Below are positions 1 to 12,718 of a stretch of 64,000 nucleotides of DNA, in pieces. The position numbers and the translations under genes are program-made. Position 1 is the stretch's first letter. Each line of letters opens with the position of its first letter. Origin of the DNA: Heracleum sosnowskyi (Eukaryota > Streptophyta > Magnoliopsida > Apiales > Apiaceae); the NCBI GenBank assembly GCA_030848705.1, contig JAUIZM010000012.1, forward strand, positions 3,157,001 through 3,221,000, written 5' to 3'. The notes beneath the pieces were generated by a model. That model did not search any database, had not been told where the DNA came from, and saw only the letters and a list, made by a program, of their open reading frames with translations.

Positions 1-164
1 ACAAAATTTATTTATTTATTTTAGTTTCATCCAGGGTTGAATTGCCTATAACTTCTATATTCTTTATTAATATACTCTTTATTAATAGGATGATAGCTAT
101 AAATGCTCCATTTTGAAAATGGATGACCCTAAGTACTTGCTTTTGAAAAAGTAAAAATATTATA

Positions 165-295
165 TCTTCTTTTAGATATTTAGTGCAAGATATAGTGTAA
201 ATGAATTGGAGTTGTTTTTGTAGATAGTGTAATTTTCACACTAAAATAGTGTAAAAATTACACTATTATAGTGTTATGGATTGAAAATGGTCTTA
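165..295 (+). mobile_element. Truncated Tourist-like MITE (3' half)
   Basis: Resembles the right half of the adjacent complete MITE (440-548): gatagtgtaatttt, then paired acactaaaatagtgta blocks, ending in a tggtctta terminus. It sits directly against the left end of the complete copy. The same arrangement recurs in units B, C and D. Confidence 0.6.
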
Positions 296-545
296 GAGAA
301 ACTCCAATGCAACACTATAACCCTGTTACAGTATAATTTATAGTGTTAAAGTCACTCCAATGCCACCAAATGAATAGTGTGACATCAAATTTGGTGTCAA
401 AAATACATTTGGTGTAACTTTTACACCAAACTTGGCATTTAGTGTAAGATATAGTATAAATGGATTGGAATTGCTTTTGTGGATAGTGTAATTTTTACAC
501 TAAAATAGTGTAAAAGTTACACTGTGTTATGGATTGGAGATGGTC
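296..545 (+). mobile_element. Tourist-like (PIF/Harbinger-type) MITE, unit A
   Basis: About 250 bp with imperfect terminal inverted repeats: gagaaactccaatgcaac at the left, and the reverse complement of gttatggattggagatggtc at the right. It is flanked by TTA on both sides (293-295 and 546-548), the 3-bp target duplication expected of PIF/Harbinger MITEs. The interior is non-coding and rich in short palindromes around acactattatagtgt. Confidence 0.6.
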
Positions 546-747
546 TTATTAACTCCTTATATATAATAAGCGTAAGGGAGATCTTATCCAAAACTTTGGT
601 CGTTCACTGTACTACCAAAAGTATATGATCCGTTGGATTATAAAACTATAAATATTCAAATAGATGAGGACCGTTAGATATAATATTAAAAATTGTATTT
701 GATTAATAATAGGATAGTATTTAAATACTAAAAGGTGTATTTTGATA

Positions 748-1220
748 ATTTAAACCAATTATAAATAGGTTTTCTATATTGAATAGAAATCTTTATGTAA
801 AAAATCGTAATTATCTTTTCTCTTTAGTTTATGGATAGTTCCAGTTAGATAATAATTATTAAACCATCATTAAATTAAAGATAATTTTGTTAGCTTCGCG
901 TGGGCTGTAAAATTGTTAAAACCTGTTGTCTAAAACTCAAGATAGAGCCCAAACAGTAAAGTGATTATCTAAATTTTAATATTTTTTTTAATTTAAACCA
1001 ATTATAAATAGGTTTTCTATATTGAATAGAAATCTTTATGTAAAAAATCGTAATTATCTTTTCTCTTTAGTTTATGGATAGTTCCAGTTAGATAATAATT
1101 ATTAAACCATCATTAAAGATAATTTTGTTAGCTTTGCGTGGGCTGTAAAATTGTTAAAATCAGTTGTCTAAAACTCAAGATAGAGCCCAAACAGTAAAGT
1201 GATTATCTAAATTTTAATAA
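748..1220 (+). repeat. Internal 243-bp tandem duplication in each unit
   Basis: A block beginning aatttaaaccaattataaat and ending near gtgattatctaaattttaat is present twice in a row (about 748-985 and 990-1220), differing by a 6-bp attaaa deletion and a few bases. More diverged versions of the same block recur further along the unit (about 1400-1540, 1860-2040, 2440-2760 and 3900-4200), so the unit is itself built of old repeats. Equivalent pairs occur in units B, C and D. Confidence 0.8.
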
Positions 1221-2343
1221 AAAAATTTATTATTGTAGCACCAATTTAATTTTTTTCCTAATTCTTTTAAATTTATAAATTCTATGTTTATTTCAATAAA
1301 ATATAAAAATCAATTTAAGAAAAAATTAAAATCGATATGGTCCGTGTACGACCACTATACGACCAAATTAATTATTACAGTTAGATCTTAAATAGATCGA
1401 TGAGAATTGTTAGATCTAATATTAAAAAGTGTATCTGATTAATAATAGAATTATATTTAAATACTAAAAAGTGTATTTTGATAATTTAAAATTTTTCTAT
1501 GTAAAAATTCTTAAATATTTTTTCTCTTTAATTTATGTATAGTTCGAGTTAGATAATAATTGTTAAACCAAATATCAGATAACAATTCATATCGATTACA
1601 ATATTAAAAATTATCAATATAATGCTCATGTATATCATATAACAATATACATATGGACCCTGCATTATAAGAGACTTAGGAGAACTCATGTGCATGAATA
1701 AATTTAAACATTTTTTTTTCTGAAGGAACATAACAATTTGATTAATCCAAATTATAATTATATTATTTTACATATAACAAACATAAAAGGATAATACCAA
1801 AATATTATTAAAATATTGAGGGTTTCATATTCATAAACAATAATTTTGAATATAATACTTAACCATCTTTTCTTTTCGGTTTATGGGTAGGTCACTGGTC
1901 AAGTTAGATAATAATTATTAAATCATCATTAAATTAAAGATAATTTCGTTAGTTTCACATGGGTTGTAAAATCGTCAAAATTCAATTTCTAAAACTCATG
2001 ATAAAACCCAAATAGTAAAGTGAGTATCTAAATTTTAATAAATATTTTTTTATAATTGTAGCACCAATTTATTTATTTTTCCACTAATTCTTTTAAATAT
2101 AGAAATTTTATCTTTCTTTCAATAAAGTATTAAAATAAATTAAGAACAAATTCAAATCGATAAAGACTATAATAATATGATAATAAAATTTTATATAATC
2201 ATAACATAATTTTTATTCTGTTTAATAATTTTAAAGTAATAATATATTTTAAAATTTTATATACACTATAAATAAAACCGAAATAAAAGCAGTTAGTAAG
2301 ATACTTATATCAGTATGTACTTAATATCCTTATTATATTAAAC

Positions 2344-4427
2344 TCTTTTATATAATAAGCATAATAGAGATTTATCCAAAATTTTGATGGTGACAACCAA
2401 ATTAATAAGGAGTATTAGATCTTAACTAGATAAATGAAAATCGTTTGATCAAATATTAAAAAAGTGTATTTTATTTATAATAGGATTATATTTAAATTCT
2501 AAAAAGTGTATTTTGATAATTTAAACCAAATATACCAAATATAAATAAGTTTTTTATATTGAATAGAATTCTCCATGTAAAAAATTCGTGACTTTCTTTT
2601 CTCTTTCGTGGACAATTCCAGTTAGATAAAAATTGTTAAACCATCTTTTAATTAAAAATAATTTAATTATCTTCACGTGGGGTGTAAAATCGTCAAAATC
2701 TGATTTTTAAAACACAAGATAAAGCCCAAATCAATAAAGTGAGTATTTAAATTATAATAATGATTATTATGTCATCATTATTTTAACGCCAATTTAATTA
2801 CTTTTTTCTAACTATTTTAAATTTAGAAATCTATGTTCAAAAATTCAAATCAATCTAAAAAAATTCAAATCAACAAAGAATATAATAATACGAGGATAAA
2901 ATTTTATAAAATTATGCATATTTTTTATCCTATTTTATTAAGTTATAGATCATAACTAATCAAATATAATTTATTATTAAATAATAAATTATACGCAAAT
3001 GGTGATTTTGTTTTATAAGCACTTAGAGACCTAATTTCATTGTTAGCAGAACTGTATTCATATTTAAAAAACCCCTATTTTGAAATTGTAGACTCAGCTA
3101 CCAAACATACCTAACTTTTTTAACCGTTTGTTAATCAATTAGTATAGTACTTTTCTAAAAAATCGTACTTTACAAAAAATATTATCAAATAACCTATGTG
3201 TCTTAAAGAAAAAAAATGAAAAAAATTCTTTTTTTTCAAAAAAAAACCTGTAAATTTTAATATGTTGTTGCTAGATTCAAATCTTAGATCATTCTACATG
3301 ATAATTTTACTGTTATATATAACGTTTCTCAACAATTTAATTTGAAAGATCCAACGATTATGGATTGAGTGATCAAACAAAACGACCACACTTATAAGAA
3401 AACTTTCATTATTTAGTCTTTAATATAATAACATAGATATTTACGGGATATACTATAAAAAAAAATGAATTTTATACAGAATTTTGATCGTCACGGTGTA
3501 TTACTTTAAAAGAAGAACTATTACAAAAAAAATATTTTAATTGATAATTTATTTTCTCAAAAGTTCAAAGTTCCCGCATCATTAACATATTACAAAAAAG
3601 AGTATATTATATTTTAGCAATAGATAATTAAAAAAATAAAAAATAATAAAAAAAATATAAATATTAAGAAAAATTAATGATGTTATCATGGTAGTTTGGT
3701 CCTAAATACCGCCAAAACATTCTCAACCGTTAGATCCAATACTTTTAAAAATAGATGATCAAAATTATATCATATAAAAAGAAATTATTATCTAAAAATG
3801 ATATAAGTTAAAAGATATTATATTAGGATTGGATTTTCCAAAAAGTTAAAACATAAAAATAGTTGTAATTAAATAAGGAAACCATTTATAACCAAAATAA
3901 TAAATATCGTTTAATCTTAAATAGATAGGTGAAAACCGTTAGACATTAAAACATGTATTTGGTTAATAAAGGTTATTCTAATAATCTAAACTACATATAA
4001 GTTAGGTAGATTTCCTAAATCGAATAGAATTCTCAACATTAAATTTCGTCACTTTATGTTCTTTTTAGTTTTAGAATAGTTTTTAATTGAAAAAAAACTA
4101 TTAAACCACAACTAAATTAAAGATTATTTTGTGAATTTCATGTGAACTGTAAAATTGGTCAAATCTAACTTTTATAACTCAATATAAACAAATATTAAAT
4201 TGAGCGTGTAAAATATAATAAATATCAAATTTTTAACTATAATTTTTTTTGGCTAAATCTTTTTTAACAATAATTTAATCATGTAAACTAATAACTTTTA
4301 AATATTAAAATATTCATAAATAAATATAATTATAAATATTAAAAAAAACAATCGTGTGTTGAATCGTAATAAAAATATAATTATAAACAAAATAATTATA
4401 AATAAAATTTAAGTAACCTTAAGCTAG
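2344..4427 (+). mobile_element. Helitron-like non-autonomous element, unit A
   Basis: The proposed 5' end is TCTTTTATATAATAAGC, and the related start TCCTTATATATAATAAGC occurs at 554 in the unit and at 25445. The 3' end is CTAG followed by T (4424-4428), the CTRR|T terminus expected of Helitrons. In this copy the sub-terminal hairpin is missing; the paralogous end at 24079-24093 keeps it. No Rep/helicase coding is visible, so the element is non-autonomous. Host-like GRP promoter sequence begins immediately after the CTAG. The exact 5' end is inference. Confidence 0.5.
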
Positions 4428-4638
4428 TATAAAATAATACCCGGTCGTTTTAAAATTCATACTCTTGATGTCAAGCGTACAGCCACGAGACTATCAGTAT
4501 TGCTCAAGTCCTTGAAAGTTGAAACCTTAATTTAGTGAGAAAATCTATTTATTGCTCAGATAAATTTAATAATTTTTTAAATAATTTCTTTGTCATGTTC
4601 TTATGTCAGTAACTTCCCGGCTTCCCCTCCTTGTGCTG

Positions 4639-4646
4639 TATAAATA
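4639..4646 (+). promoter_or_regulatory. TATA box of GRP gene 1
   Basis: TATAAATA lies 82 bases upstream of the ATG, within ctgtataaatagg. The same box precedes the other array copies and the diverged fourth GRP gene. Confidence 0.8.
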
Positions 4647-4727
4647 GGATGCAAGTTAGAAAGCTTTAGAGCATGCACAAATATCCTTGTATTTCATAAC
4701 TTAAGTTTCTTCTTACAACTTTTCACA

Positions 4728-5239
4728 ATGAAGCTCAACACTTTTCTTCTTCTTGGAGTTCTCTTGTCTCTTGTTCTTCTTGTCTCCTCCGATGTGGTAG
4801 AGACACATGAACATGAGAACAAAGGTTAGTATCATGATCGAAATTTGAATCCGTCTGCTTTTTTATAGGCAAACTGTCATGTTATCCGTTCTCAGTAAAA
4901 TTTTAAGGTGTTAGGTCTTTATAAAAATTGTTTTTATTATAAAGTTATGTATGTATCCTCCGTTTTTAGTTAAATTATTTTATGATATTTTTATTATTAA
5001 TGTATGATCGTGCAGAGGACGAAGCTTCTAAACCAGATCAATATGGTAGTGGTGGAGGCGGACAGGGCGGTTACGGAGGAGGTTCTGGAGGCAGGGGTGG
5101 TTCTGGTGGCGGTGGCTTTGGAAGACGTTGCAGGTGGGGATGTTGCGGAGGCCGATTCTACGGAGGAGGCTGTAGATTCTGCTGCCGCGGTCCCTATGAA
5201 GCACAAGCCTATGGCGAAGTTGATGAAGCCAACCCTTAA
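4728..5239 (+). CDS. Secreted cysteine-tailed glycine-rich protein, copy 1 (two exons)
   Basis: Exon 1 is 4728-4824, a 191-bp intron with GT..AG ends follows, and exon 2 is 5016-5239 (phase-1 junction), giving 106 residues. Residues 1-21 (MKLNTFLLLGVLLSLVLLVSS) form a signal peptide. An acidic/His linker follows, then a KPDQYG motif, a Gly-rich stretch at about 43-68, and six cysteines at 71, 75, 76, 85, 88 and 89 (C-x3-CC-x8-C-x2-CC). The C-terminus is acidic. The layout fits class II plant GRPs, the group that includes the Arabidopsis wall-associated-kinase ligand GRP3; a cell-wall or apoplastic role is inferred from that family. The ATG choice is supported by the signal peptide and by the conserved start in all four copies. 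A TATA box lies 82 bp upstream. An AATAAA-like signal (about 5303-5308) lies downstream. Confidence 0.9.
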
Positions 5240-5734
5240 GCACTCGTACCAATATATAAAATATGTAAACCATGCATGTACGTAGCAGTATGTAAGTAGC
5301 TAAATAAAGACGTGCATGTGCATATGGGCCGTATAGTGAGTAGGAAATAAGAGTGGTGCTCGATGGTAGTACCCTAAATTATGGTTGTTTCTCTGTCGAC
5401 ACAACCAACTTATAATGTTACGTATGTATGTTGCACCACGTGTGTGCATGTACTTGGCGCAGATATGTAATGGTGTAATATGTTCGTAGAAGTTTTATAT
5501 AGAATGAAATAACTGCGGGTTACTAATTCATGACTTCGACTTCTTGATCTTGATATTTGAGTGTGTGAGTTTGTTTAATTATTAAAAAACTTAACTGTGA
5601 TCGGTTTTATTTGATAACATGAACCAACTAATGTTACTAATGTTTTTTTAACCGGAACGTTGAATCTTTATTAATAAGCAAAATAATGGGTAAATGGCGT
5701 GGGGCATAAAGTACTAAAAGTATCAAATTTGGTT

Positions 5735-6150
5735 ATCACTAAATCCGGATTCGATTACTCGCAACTATGTAATTATAAAAGATTTATTAACTTTAAATTT
5801 ATTTAGCTTCATCCTGGATTCGATTACTTACAACTATGTAATTATACAAGATTTATTTATTTATTTGAATTTAATTAGCTTATATACTTTATTAATAAAG
5901 AAAATCAAAGTACCAAATTTTGTTATCACTAAATTCGGATTCGATTACTTGCAACTATGTAATTGTACAATATTTATTTACTTTAAATTCTTTAGTTTCA
6001 TATGGGTTTGATTTCTTGCAACTACGTGATTATACAAGATTTATTTATTTACTTTAAATTCATTAGCTTCATCGAGGGTTCGATTCCTTGCAGGTACGTA
6101 ATCATACAAGATTTATTTATTTACTTTAATTTATTTAGTTTTATCCATGG
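5735..6150 (+). repeat. ~70-bp minisatellite with B-box-like core, unit A
   Basis: At least five degenerate ~70-bp repeats, each with a core like ggattcgattacttgcaact, then atgtaattatacaagattta, then a tttagcttcat tail. Cores lie near 5750, 5819, 5940, 6008 and 6078. The gggttcgattcc form at about 6076 resembles the tRNA internal promoter B box (GGTTCGANNCC), which hints at SINE ancestry; no A box is seen. Another copy at about 6528 leads into the next unit. Confidence 0.7.
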
Positions 6151-6853
6151 TTTTATTGTCTATCACTAAATAACTAAATAGTGGTTTATTTATTATATAT
6201 TTTTATTATTCAATTCTCGACAACTACATCTTTTAATAATATTTACTAATAATTTGTCAATATTAAAATTTACTAATAATTATCGGCATGTGCTTGGCAC
6301 ATCTACGTTTTAATTGCATATAACTACATAATTAAATAATGTTATGTATTATATATTTTTATCATTCAATCATATTCAATCATTTACAAGTATATTTTTT
6401 AATAATATTTCATGCGTGCTTGACATACGAAATGGAGAAACCATACGAATTGAAGTTGTTTATTCCATGTCAGATATCTATACACTTTATTAAAAAGCAA
6501 AATAATATTTAATTAGCTTCCAATAGGTTCGATTCCTTACAACTACGTAACTATATATACAAAATTTATTTATTTATTTTAGTTTCATCCAGGGTTGAAT
6601 TGCCTATAACTTCTATATTCTTTATTAATATACTCTTTATTAATAGGATGATAGCTATAAATGCTCCATTTTGAAAATGGATGACCCTAAGTACTTGCTT
6701 TTGAAAAAGTAAAAATATTATATCTTCTTTTAGATATTTAGTGCAAGATATAGTGTAAATGAATTGGAGTTGTTTTTGTAGATAGTGTAATTTTCACACT
6801 AAAATAGTGTAAAAATTACACTATTATAGTGTTATGGATTGAAAATGGTCTTA

Positions 6854-7103
6854 GAGAAACTCCAATGCAACACTATAACCCTGTTACAGTATAATTTATA
6901 GTGTTAAAGTCACTCCAATGCCACCAAATGAATAGTGTGACATCAAATTTGGTGTCAAAAATACATTTGGTGTAACTTTTACACCAAACTTGGCATTTAG
7001 TGTAAGATATAGTATAAATGGATTGGAATTGCTTTTGTGGATAGTGTAATTTTTACACTAAAATAGTGTAAAAGTTACACTGTGTTATGGATTGGAGATG
7101 GTC
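6854..7103 (+). mobile_element. Tourist-like MITE, unit B
   Basis: Same element and same flanking TTA as in unit A. It was carried along by the unit duplication and is not an independent insertion. Confidence 0.6.
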
Positions 7104-8911
7104 TTATTAACTCCTTATATATAATAAGCGTAAGGGAGATCTTATCCAAAACTTTGGTCGTTCACTGTACTACCAAAAGTATATGATCCGTTGGATTATA
7201 AAACTATAAATATTCAAATAGATGAGGACCGTTAGATATAATATTAAAAATTGTATTTGATTAATAATAGGATAGTATTTAAATACTAAAAGGTGTATTT
7301 TGATAATTTAAACCAATTATAAATAGGTTTTCTATATTGAATAGAAATCTTTATGTAAAAAATCGTAATTATCTTTTCTCTTTAGTTTATGGATAGTTCC
7401 AGTTAGATAATAATTATTAAACCATCATTAAATTAAAGATAATTTTGTTAGCTTCGCGTGGGCTGTAAAATTGTTAAAACCTGTTGTCTAAAACTCAAGA
7501 TAGAGCCCAAACAGTAAAGTGATTATCTAAATTTTAATATTTTTTTTAATTTAAACCAATTATAAATAGGTTTTCTATATTGAATAGAAATCTTTATGTA
7601 AAAAATCGTAATTATCTTTTCTCTTTAGTTTATGGATAGTTCCAGTTAGATAATAATTATTAAACCATCATTAAAGATAATTTTGTTAGCTTCGCGTGGG
7701 CTGTAAAATTGTTAAAATCAGTTGTCTAAAACTCAAGATAGAGCCCAAACAGTAAAGTGATTATCTAAATTTTAATAAAAAAATTTATTATTGTAGCACC
7801 AATTTAATTTTTTTCCTAATTCTTTTAAATTTATAAATTCTATGTTTATTTCAATAAAATATAAAAATCAATTTAAGAAAAAATTAAAATCGATATGGTC
7901 CGTGTACGACCACTATACGACCAAATTAATTATTACAGTTAGATCTTAAATAGATCGATGAGAATTGTTAGATCTAATATTAAAAAGTGTATCTGATTAA
8001 TAATAGAATTATATTTAAATACTAAAAAGTGTATTTTGATAATTTAAAATTTTTCTATGTAAAAATTCTTAAATATTTTTTCTCTTTAATTTATGTATAG
8101 TTCGAGTTAGATAATAATTGTTAAACCAAATATCAGATAACAATTCATATCGATTACAATATTAAAAATTATCAATATAATGCTCATGTATATCATATAA
8201 CAATATACATATGGACCCTGCATTATAAGAGACTTAGGAGAACTCATGTGCATGAATAAATTTAAACATTTTTTTTTCTGAAGGAACATAACAATTTGAT
8301 TAATCCAAATTATAATTATATTATTTTACATATAACAAACATAAAAGGATAATACCAAAATATTATTAAAATATTGAGGGTTTCATATTCATAAACAATA
8401 ATTTTGAATATAATACTTAACCATCTTTTCTTTTCGGTTTATGGGTAGGTCACTGGTCAAGTTAGATAATAATTATTAAATCATCATTAAATTAAAGATA
8501 ATTTCGTTAGTTTCACATGGGTTGTAAAATCGTCAAAATTCAATTTCTAAAACTCATGATAAAACCCAAATAGTAAAGTGAGTATCTAAATTTTAATAAA
8601 TATTTTTTTTATAATTGTAGCACCAATTTATTTATTTTTCCACTAATTCTTTTAAATATAGAAATTTTATCTTTCTTTCAATAAAGTATTAAAATAAATT
8701 AAGAACAAATTCAAATCGATAAAGACTATAATAATATGATAATAAAATTTTATATAATCATAACATAATTTTTATTCTGTTTAATAATTTTAAAGTAATA
8801 ATATATTTTAAAATTTTATATACACTATAAATAAAACCGAAACATTAAAAGTAAAAGCAGTTAGTAAGATACTTATATCAGTATGTACTTAATATCCTTA
8901 TTATATTAAAC

Positions 8912-10995
8912 TCTTTTATATAATAAGCATAATAGAGATTTATCCAAAATTTTGATGGTGACAACCAAATTAATAAGGAGTATTAGATCTTAACTAGATA
9001 AATGAAAATCGTTTGATCAAATATTAAAAAAGTGTATTTTATTTATAATAGGATTATATTTAAATTCTAAAAAGTGTATTTTGATAATTTAAACCAAATA
9101 TACCAAATATAAATAAGTTTTTTATATTGAATAGAATTCTCCATGTAAAAAATTCGTGACTTTCTTTTCTCTTTCGTGGACAATTCCAGTTAGATAAAAA
9201 TTGTTAAACCATCTTTTAATTAAAAATAATTTAATTATCTTCACGTGGGGTGTAAAATCGTCAAAATCTGATTTTTAAAACACAAGATAAAGCCCAAATC
9301 AATAAAGTGAGTATTTAAATTATAATAATGATTATTATGTCATCATTATTTTAACGCCAATTTAATTACTTTTTTCTAACTATTTTAAATTTAGAAATCT
9401 ATGTTCAAAAATTCAAATCAATCTAAAAAAATTCAAATCAACAAAGAATATAATAATACGAGGATAAAATTTTATAAAATTATGCATATTTTTTATCCTA
9501 TTTTATTAAGTTATAGATCATAACTAATCAAATATAATTTATTATTAAATAATAAATTATACGCAAATGGTGATTTTGTTTTATAAGCACTTAGAGACCT
9601 AATTTCATTGTTAGCAGAACTGTATTCATATTTAAAAAACCCCTATTTTGAAATTGTAGACTCAGCTACCAAACATACCTAACTTTTTTAACCGTTTGTT
9701 AATCAATTAGTATAGTACTTTTCTAAAAAATCGTACTTTACAAAAAATATTATCAAATAACCTATGTGTCTTAAAGAAAAAAAATGAAAAAAATTCTTTT
9801 TTTTCAAAAAAAAACCTGTAAATTTTAATATGTTGTTGCTAGATTCAAATCTTAGATCATTCTACATGATAATTTTACTGTTATATATAACGTTTCTCAA
9901 CAATTTAATTTGAAAGATCCAACGATTATGGATTGAGTGATCAAACAAAACGACCACACTTATAAGAAAACTTTCATTATTTAGTCTTTAATATAATAAC
10001 ATAGATATTTACGGGATATACTATAAAAAAAAATGAATTTTATACAGAATTTTGATCGTCACGGTGTATTACTTTAAAAGAAGAACTATTACAAAAAAAA
10101 TATTTTAATTGATAATTTATTTTCTCAAAAGTTCAAAGTTCCCGCATCATTAACATATTACAAAAAAGAGTATATTATATTTTAGCAATAGATAATTAAA
10201 AAAATAAAAAATAATAAAAAAAATATAAATATTAAGAAAAATTAATGATGTTATCATGGTAGTTTGGTCCTAAATACCGCCAAAACATTCTCAACCGTTA
10301 GATCCAATACTTTTAAAAATAGATGATCAAAATTATATCATATAAAAAGAAATTATTATCTAAAAATGATATAAGTTAAAAGATATTATATTAGGATTGG
10401 ATTTTCCAAAAAGTTAAAACATAAAAATAGTTGTAATTAAATAAGGAAACCATTTATAACCAAAATAATAAATATCGTTTAATCTTAAATAGATAGGTGA
10501 AAACCGTTAGACATTAAAACATGTATTTGGTTAATAAAGGTTATTCTAATAATCTAAACTACATATAAGTTAGGTAGATTTCCTAAATCGAATAGAATTC
10601 TCAACATTAAATTTCGTCACTTTATGTTCTTTTTAGTTTTAGAATAGTTTTTAATTGAAAAAAAACTATTAAACCACAACTAAATTAAAGATTATTTTGT
10701 GAATTTCATGTGAACTGTAAAATTGGTCAAATCTAACTTTTATAACTCAATATAAACAAATATTAAATTGAGCGTGTAAAATATAATAAATATCAAATTT
10801 TTAACTATAATTTTTTTTGGCTAAATCTTTTTTAACAATAATTTAATCATGTAAACTAATAACTTTTAAATATTAAAATATTCATAAATAAATATAATTA
10901 TAAATATTAAAAAAAACAATCGTGTGTTGAATCGTAATAAAAATATAATTATAAACAAAATAATTATAAATAAAATTTAAGTAACCTTAAGCTAG
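8912..10995 (+). mobile_element. Helitron-like non-autonomous element, unit B
   Basis: Copy of the unit A element with the same TC start and CTAG|T end, again without the sub-terminal hairpin. Confidence 0.5.
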
Positions 10996-11206
10996 TATAA
11001 AATAATACCCGGTCGTTTTAAAATTCATACTCTTGATGTCAAGCGTACAGCCACGAGACTATCAGTATTGCTCAAGTCCTTGAAAGTTGAAACCTTAATT
11101 TAGTGAGAAAATCTATTTATTGCTCAGATAAATTTAATAATTTTTTAAATAATTTCTTTGTCATGTTCTTATGTCAGTAACTTCCCGGCTTCCCCTCCTT
11201 GTGCTG

Positions 11207-11214
11207 TATAAATA
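11207..11214 (+). promoter_or_regulatory. TATA box of GRP gene 2
   Basis: TATAAATA, 82 bases upstream of the ATG, in the same promoter context as copy 1. Confidence 0.8.
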
Positions 11215-11295
11215 GGATGCAAGTTAGAAAGCTTTAGAGCATGCACAAATATCCTTGTATTTCATAACTTAAGTTTCTTCTTACAACTTTTCACA

Positions 11296-11807
11296 ATGAA
11301 GCTCAACACTTTTCTTCTTCTTGGAGTTCTCTTGTCTCTTGTTCTTCTTGTCTCCTCCGATGTGGTAGAGACACATGAACATGAGAACAAAGGTTAGTAT
11401 CATGATCGAAATTTGAATCCGTCTGCTTTTTTATAGGCAAACTGTCATGTTATCCGTTCTCAGTAAAATTTTAAGGTGTTAGGTCTTTATAAAAATTGTT
11501 TTTATTATAAAGTTATGTATGTATCCTCCGTTTTTAGTTAAATTATTTTATGATATTTTTATTATTAATGTATGATCGTGCAGAGGACGAAGCTTCTAAA
11601 CCAGATCAATATGGTAGTGGTGGAGGCGGACAGGGCGGTTACGGAGGAGGTTCTGGAGGCAGGGGTGGTTCTGGTGGCGGTGGCTTTGGAAGACGTTGCA
11701 GGTGGGGATGTTGCGGAGGCCGATTCTACGGAGGAGGCTGTAGATTCTGCTGCCGCGGTCCCTATGAAGCACAAGCCTATGGCGAAGTTGATGAAGCCAA
11801 CCCTTAA
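11296..11807 (+). CDS. Secreted cysteine-tailed glycine-rich protein, copy 2 (two exons)
   Basis: Exon 1 is 11296-11392, the intron is 191 bp, and exon 2 is 11584-11807. The 106-residue protein is identical to copy 1, with the same signal peptide, Gly-rich core and six-cysteine tail. Promoter, intron and 3' flank match copy 1 as far as I compared, so both genes are probably expressed alike and act as extra dosage rather than as diverged functions. No disruption is seen. Class II GRP assignment rests on the KPDQYG motif, Gly repeats and cysteine spacing. Confidence 0.9.
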
Positions 11808-12302
11808 GCACTCGTACCAATATATAAAATATGTAAACCATGCATGTACGTAGCAGTATGTAAGTAGCTAAATAAAGACGTGCATGTGCATATGGGCCGT
11901 ATAGTGAGTAGGAAATAAGAGTGGTGCTCGATGGTAGTACCCTAAATTATGGTTGTTTCTCTGTCGACACAACCAACTTATAATGTTACGTATGTATGTT
12001 GCACCACGTGTGTGCATGTACTTGGCGCAGATATGTAATGGTGTAATATGTTCGTAGAAGTTTTATATAGAATGAAATAACTGCGGGTTACTAATTCATG
12101 ACTTCGACTTCTTGATCTTGATATTTGAGTGTGTGAGTTTGTTTAATTATTAAAAAACTTAACTGTGATCGGTTTTATTTGATAACATGAACCAACTAAT
12201 GTTACTAATGTTTTTTTAACCGGAACGTTGAATCTTTATTAATAAGCAAAATAATGGGTAAATGGCGTGGGGCATAAAGTACTAAAAGTATCAAATTTGG
12301 TT

Positions 12303-12718
12303 ATCACTAAATCCGGATTCGATTACTCGCAACTATGTAATTATAAAAGATTTATTAACTTTAAATTTATTTAGCTTCATCCTGGATTCGATTACTTACA
12401 ACTATGTAATTATACAAGATTTATTTATTTATTTGAATTTAATTAGCTTATATACTTTATTAATAAAGAAAATCAAAGTACCAAATTTTGTTATCACTAA
12501 ATTCGGATTCGATTACTTGCAACTATGTAATTGTACAATATTTATTTACTTTAAATTCTTTAGTTTCATATGGGTTTGATTTCTTGCAACTACGTGATTA
12601 TACAAGATTTATTTATTTACTTTAAATTCATTAGCTTCATCGAGGGTTCGATTCCTTGCAGGTACGTAATCATACAAGATTTATTTATTTACTTTAATTT
12701 ATTTAGTTTTATCCATGG
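12303..12718 (+). repeat. ~70-bp minisatellite, unit B
   Basis: Duplicate of the unit A minisatellite, same repeat number and order. Confidence 0.7.

Larger units (their letters stand above)
1..6558 (+). repeat. Tandem array unit A (~6.56 kb, contains GRP gene 1)
   Basis: Position 1 aligns with 6559 and 13127. The sequence is the same base for base over long stretches of the three units, with only scattered differences: for example gctttgcg here at about 1131 against gcttcgcg in the others, and about 10 bases missing near 2281. In order, the unit holds a truncated and a complete MITE, a 243-bp internal duplication, Helitron-like sequence, a GRP gene and a ~70-bp minisatellite. The left end is the window edge, so the array may extend further upstream. 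Confidence 0.95.

Noticed and set aside
1549..1731. 60-residue minus-strand frame repeated in every array unit (also 8107, 14675 and 21274)
   Set aside because: It is repeated only because the unit is repeated. The copy at 24484-24681 is rearranged rather than conserved, and its composition is that of translated AT-rich DNA.
4982..5285. Unspliced frames covering GRP exon 2 on both strands (and the same in units B and C)
   Set aside because: The plus frame 4982-5239 is exon 2 plus intron read-through. The other frames are shadows of the Gly-rich coding repeat.
6070..6100. tRNA gene suggested by gggttcgattcc
   Set aside because: Only a B-box-like word is present. There is no A box, acceptor stem or anticodon arm, and the word is part of a 70-bp tandem repeat.
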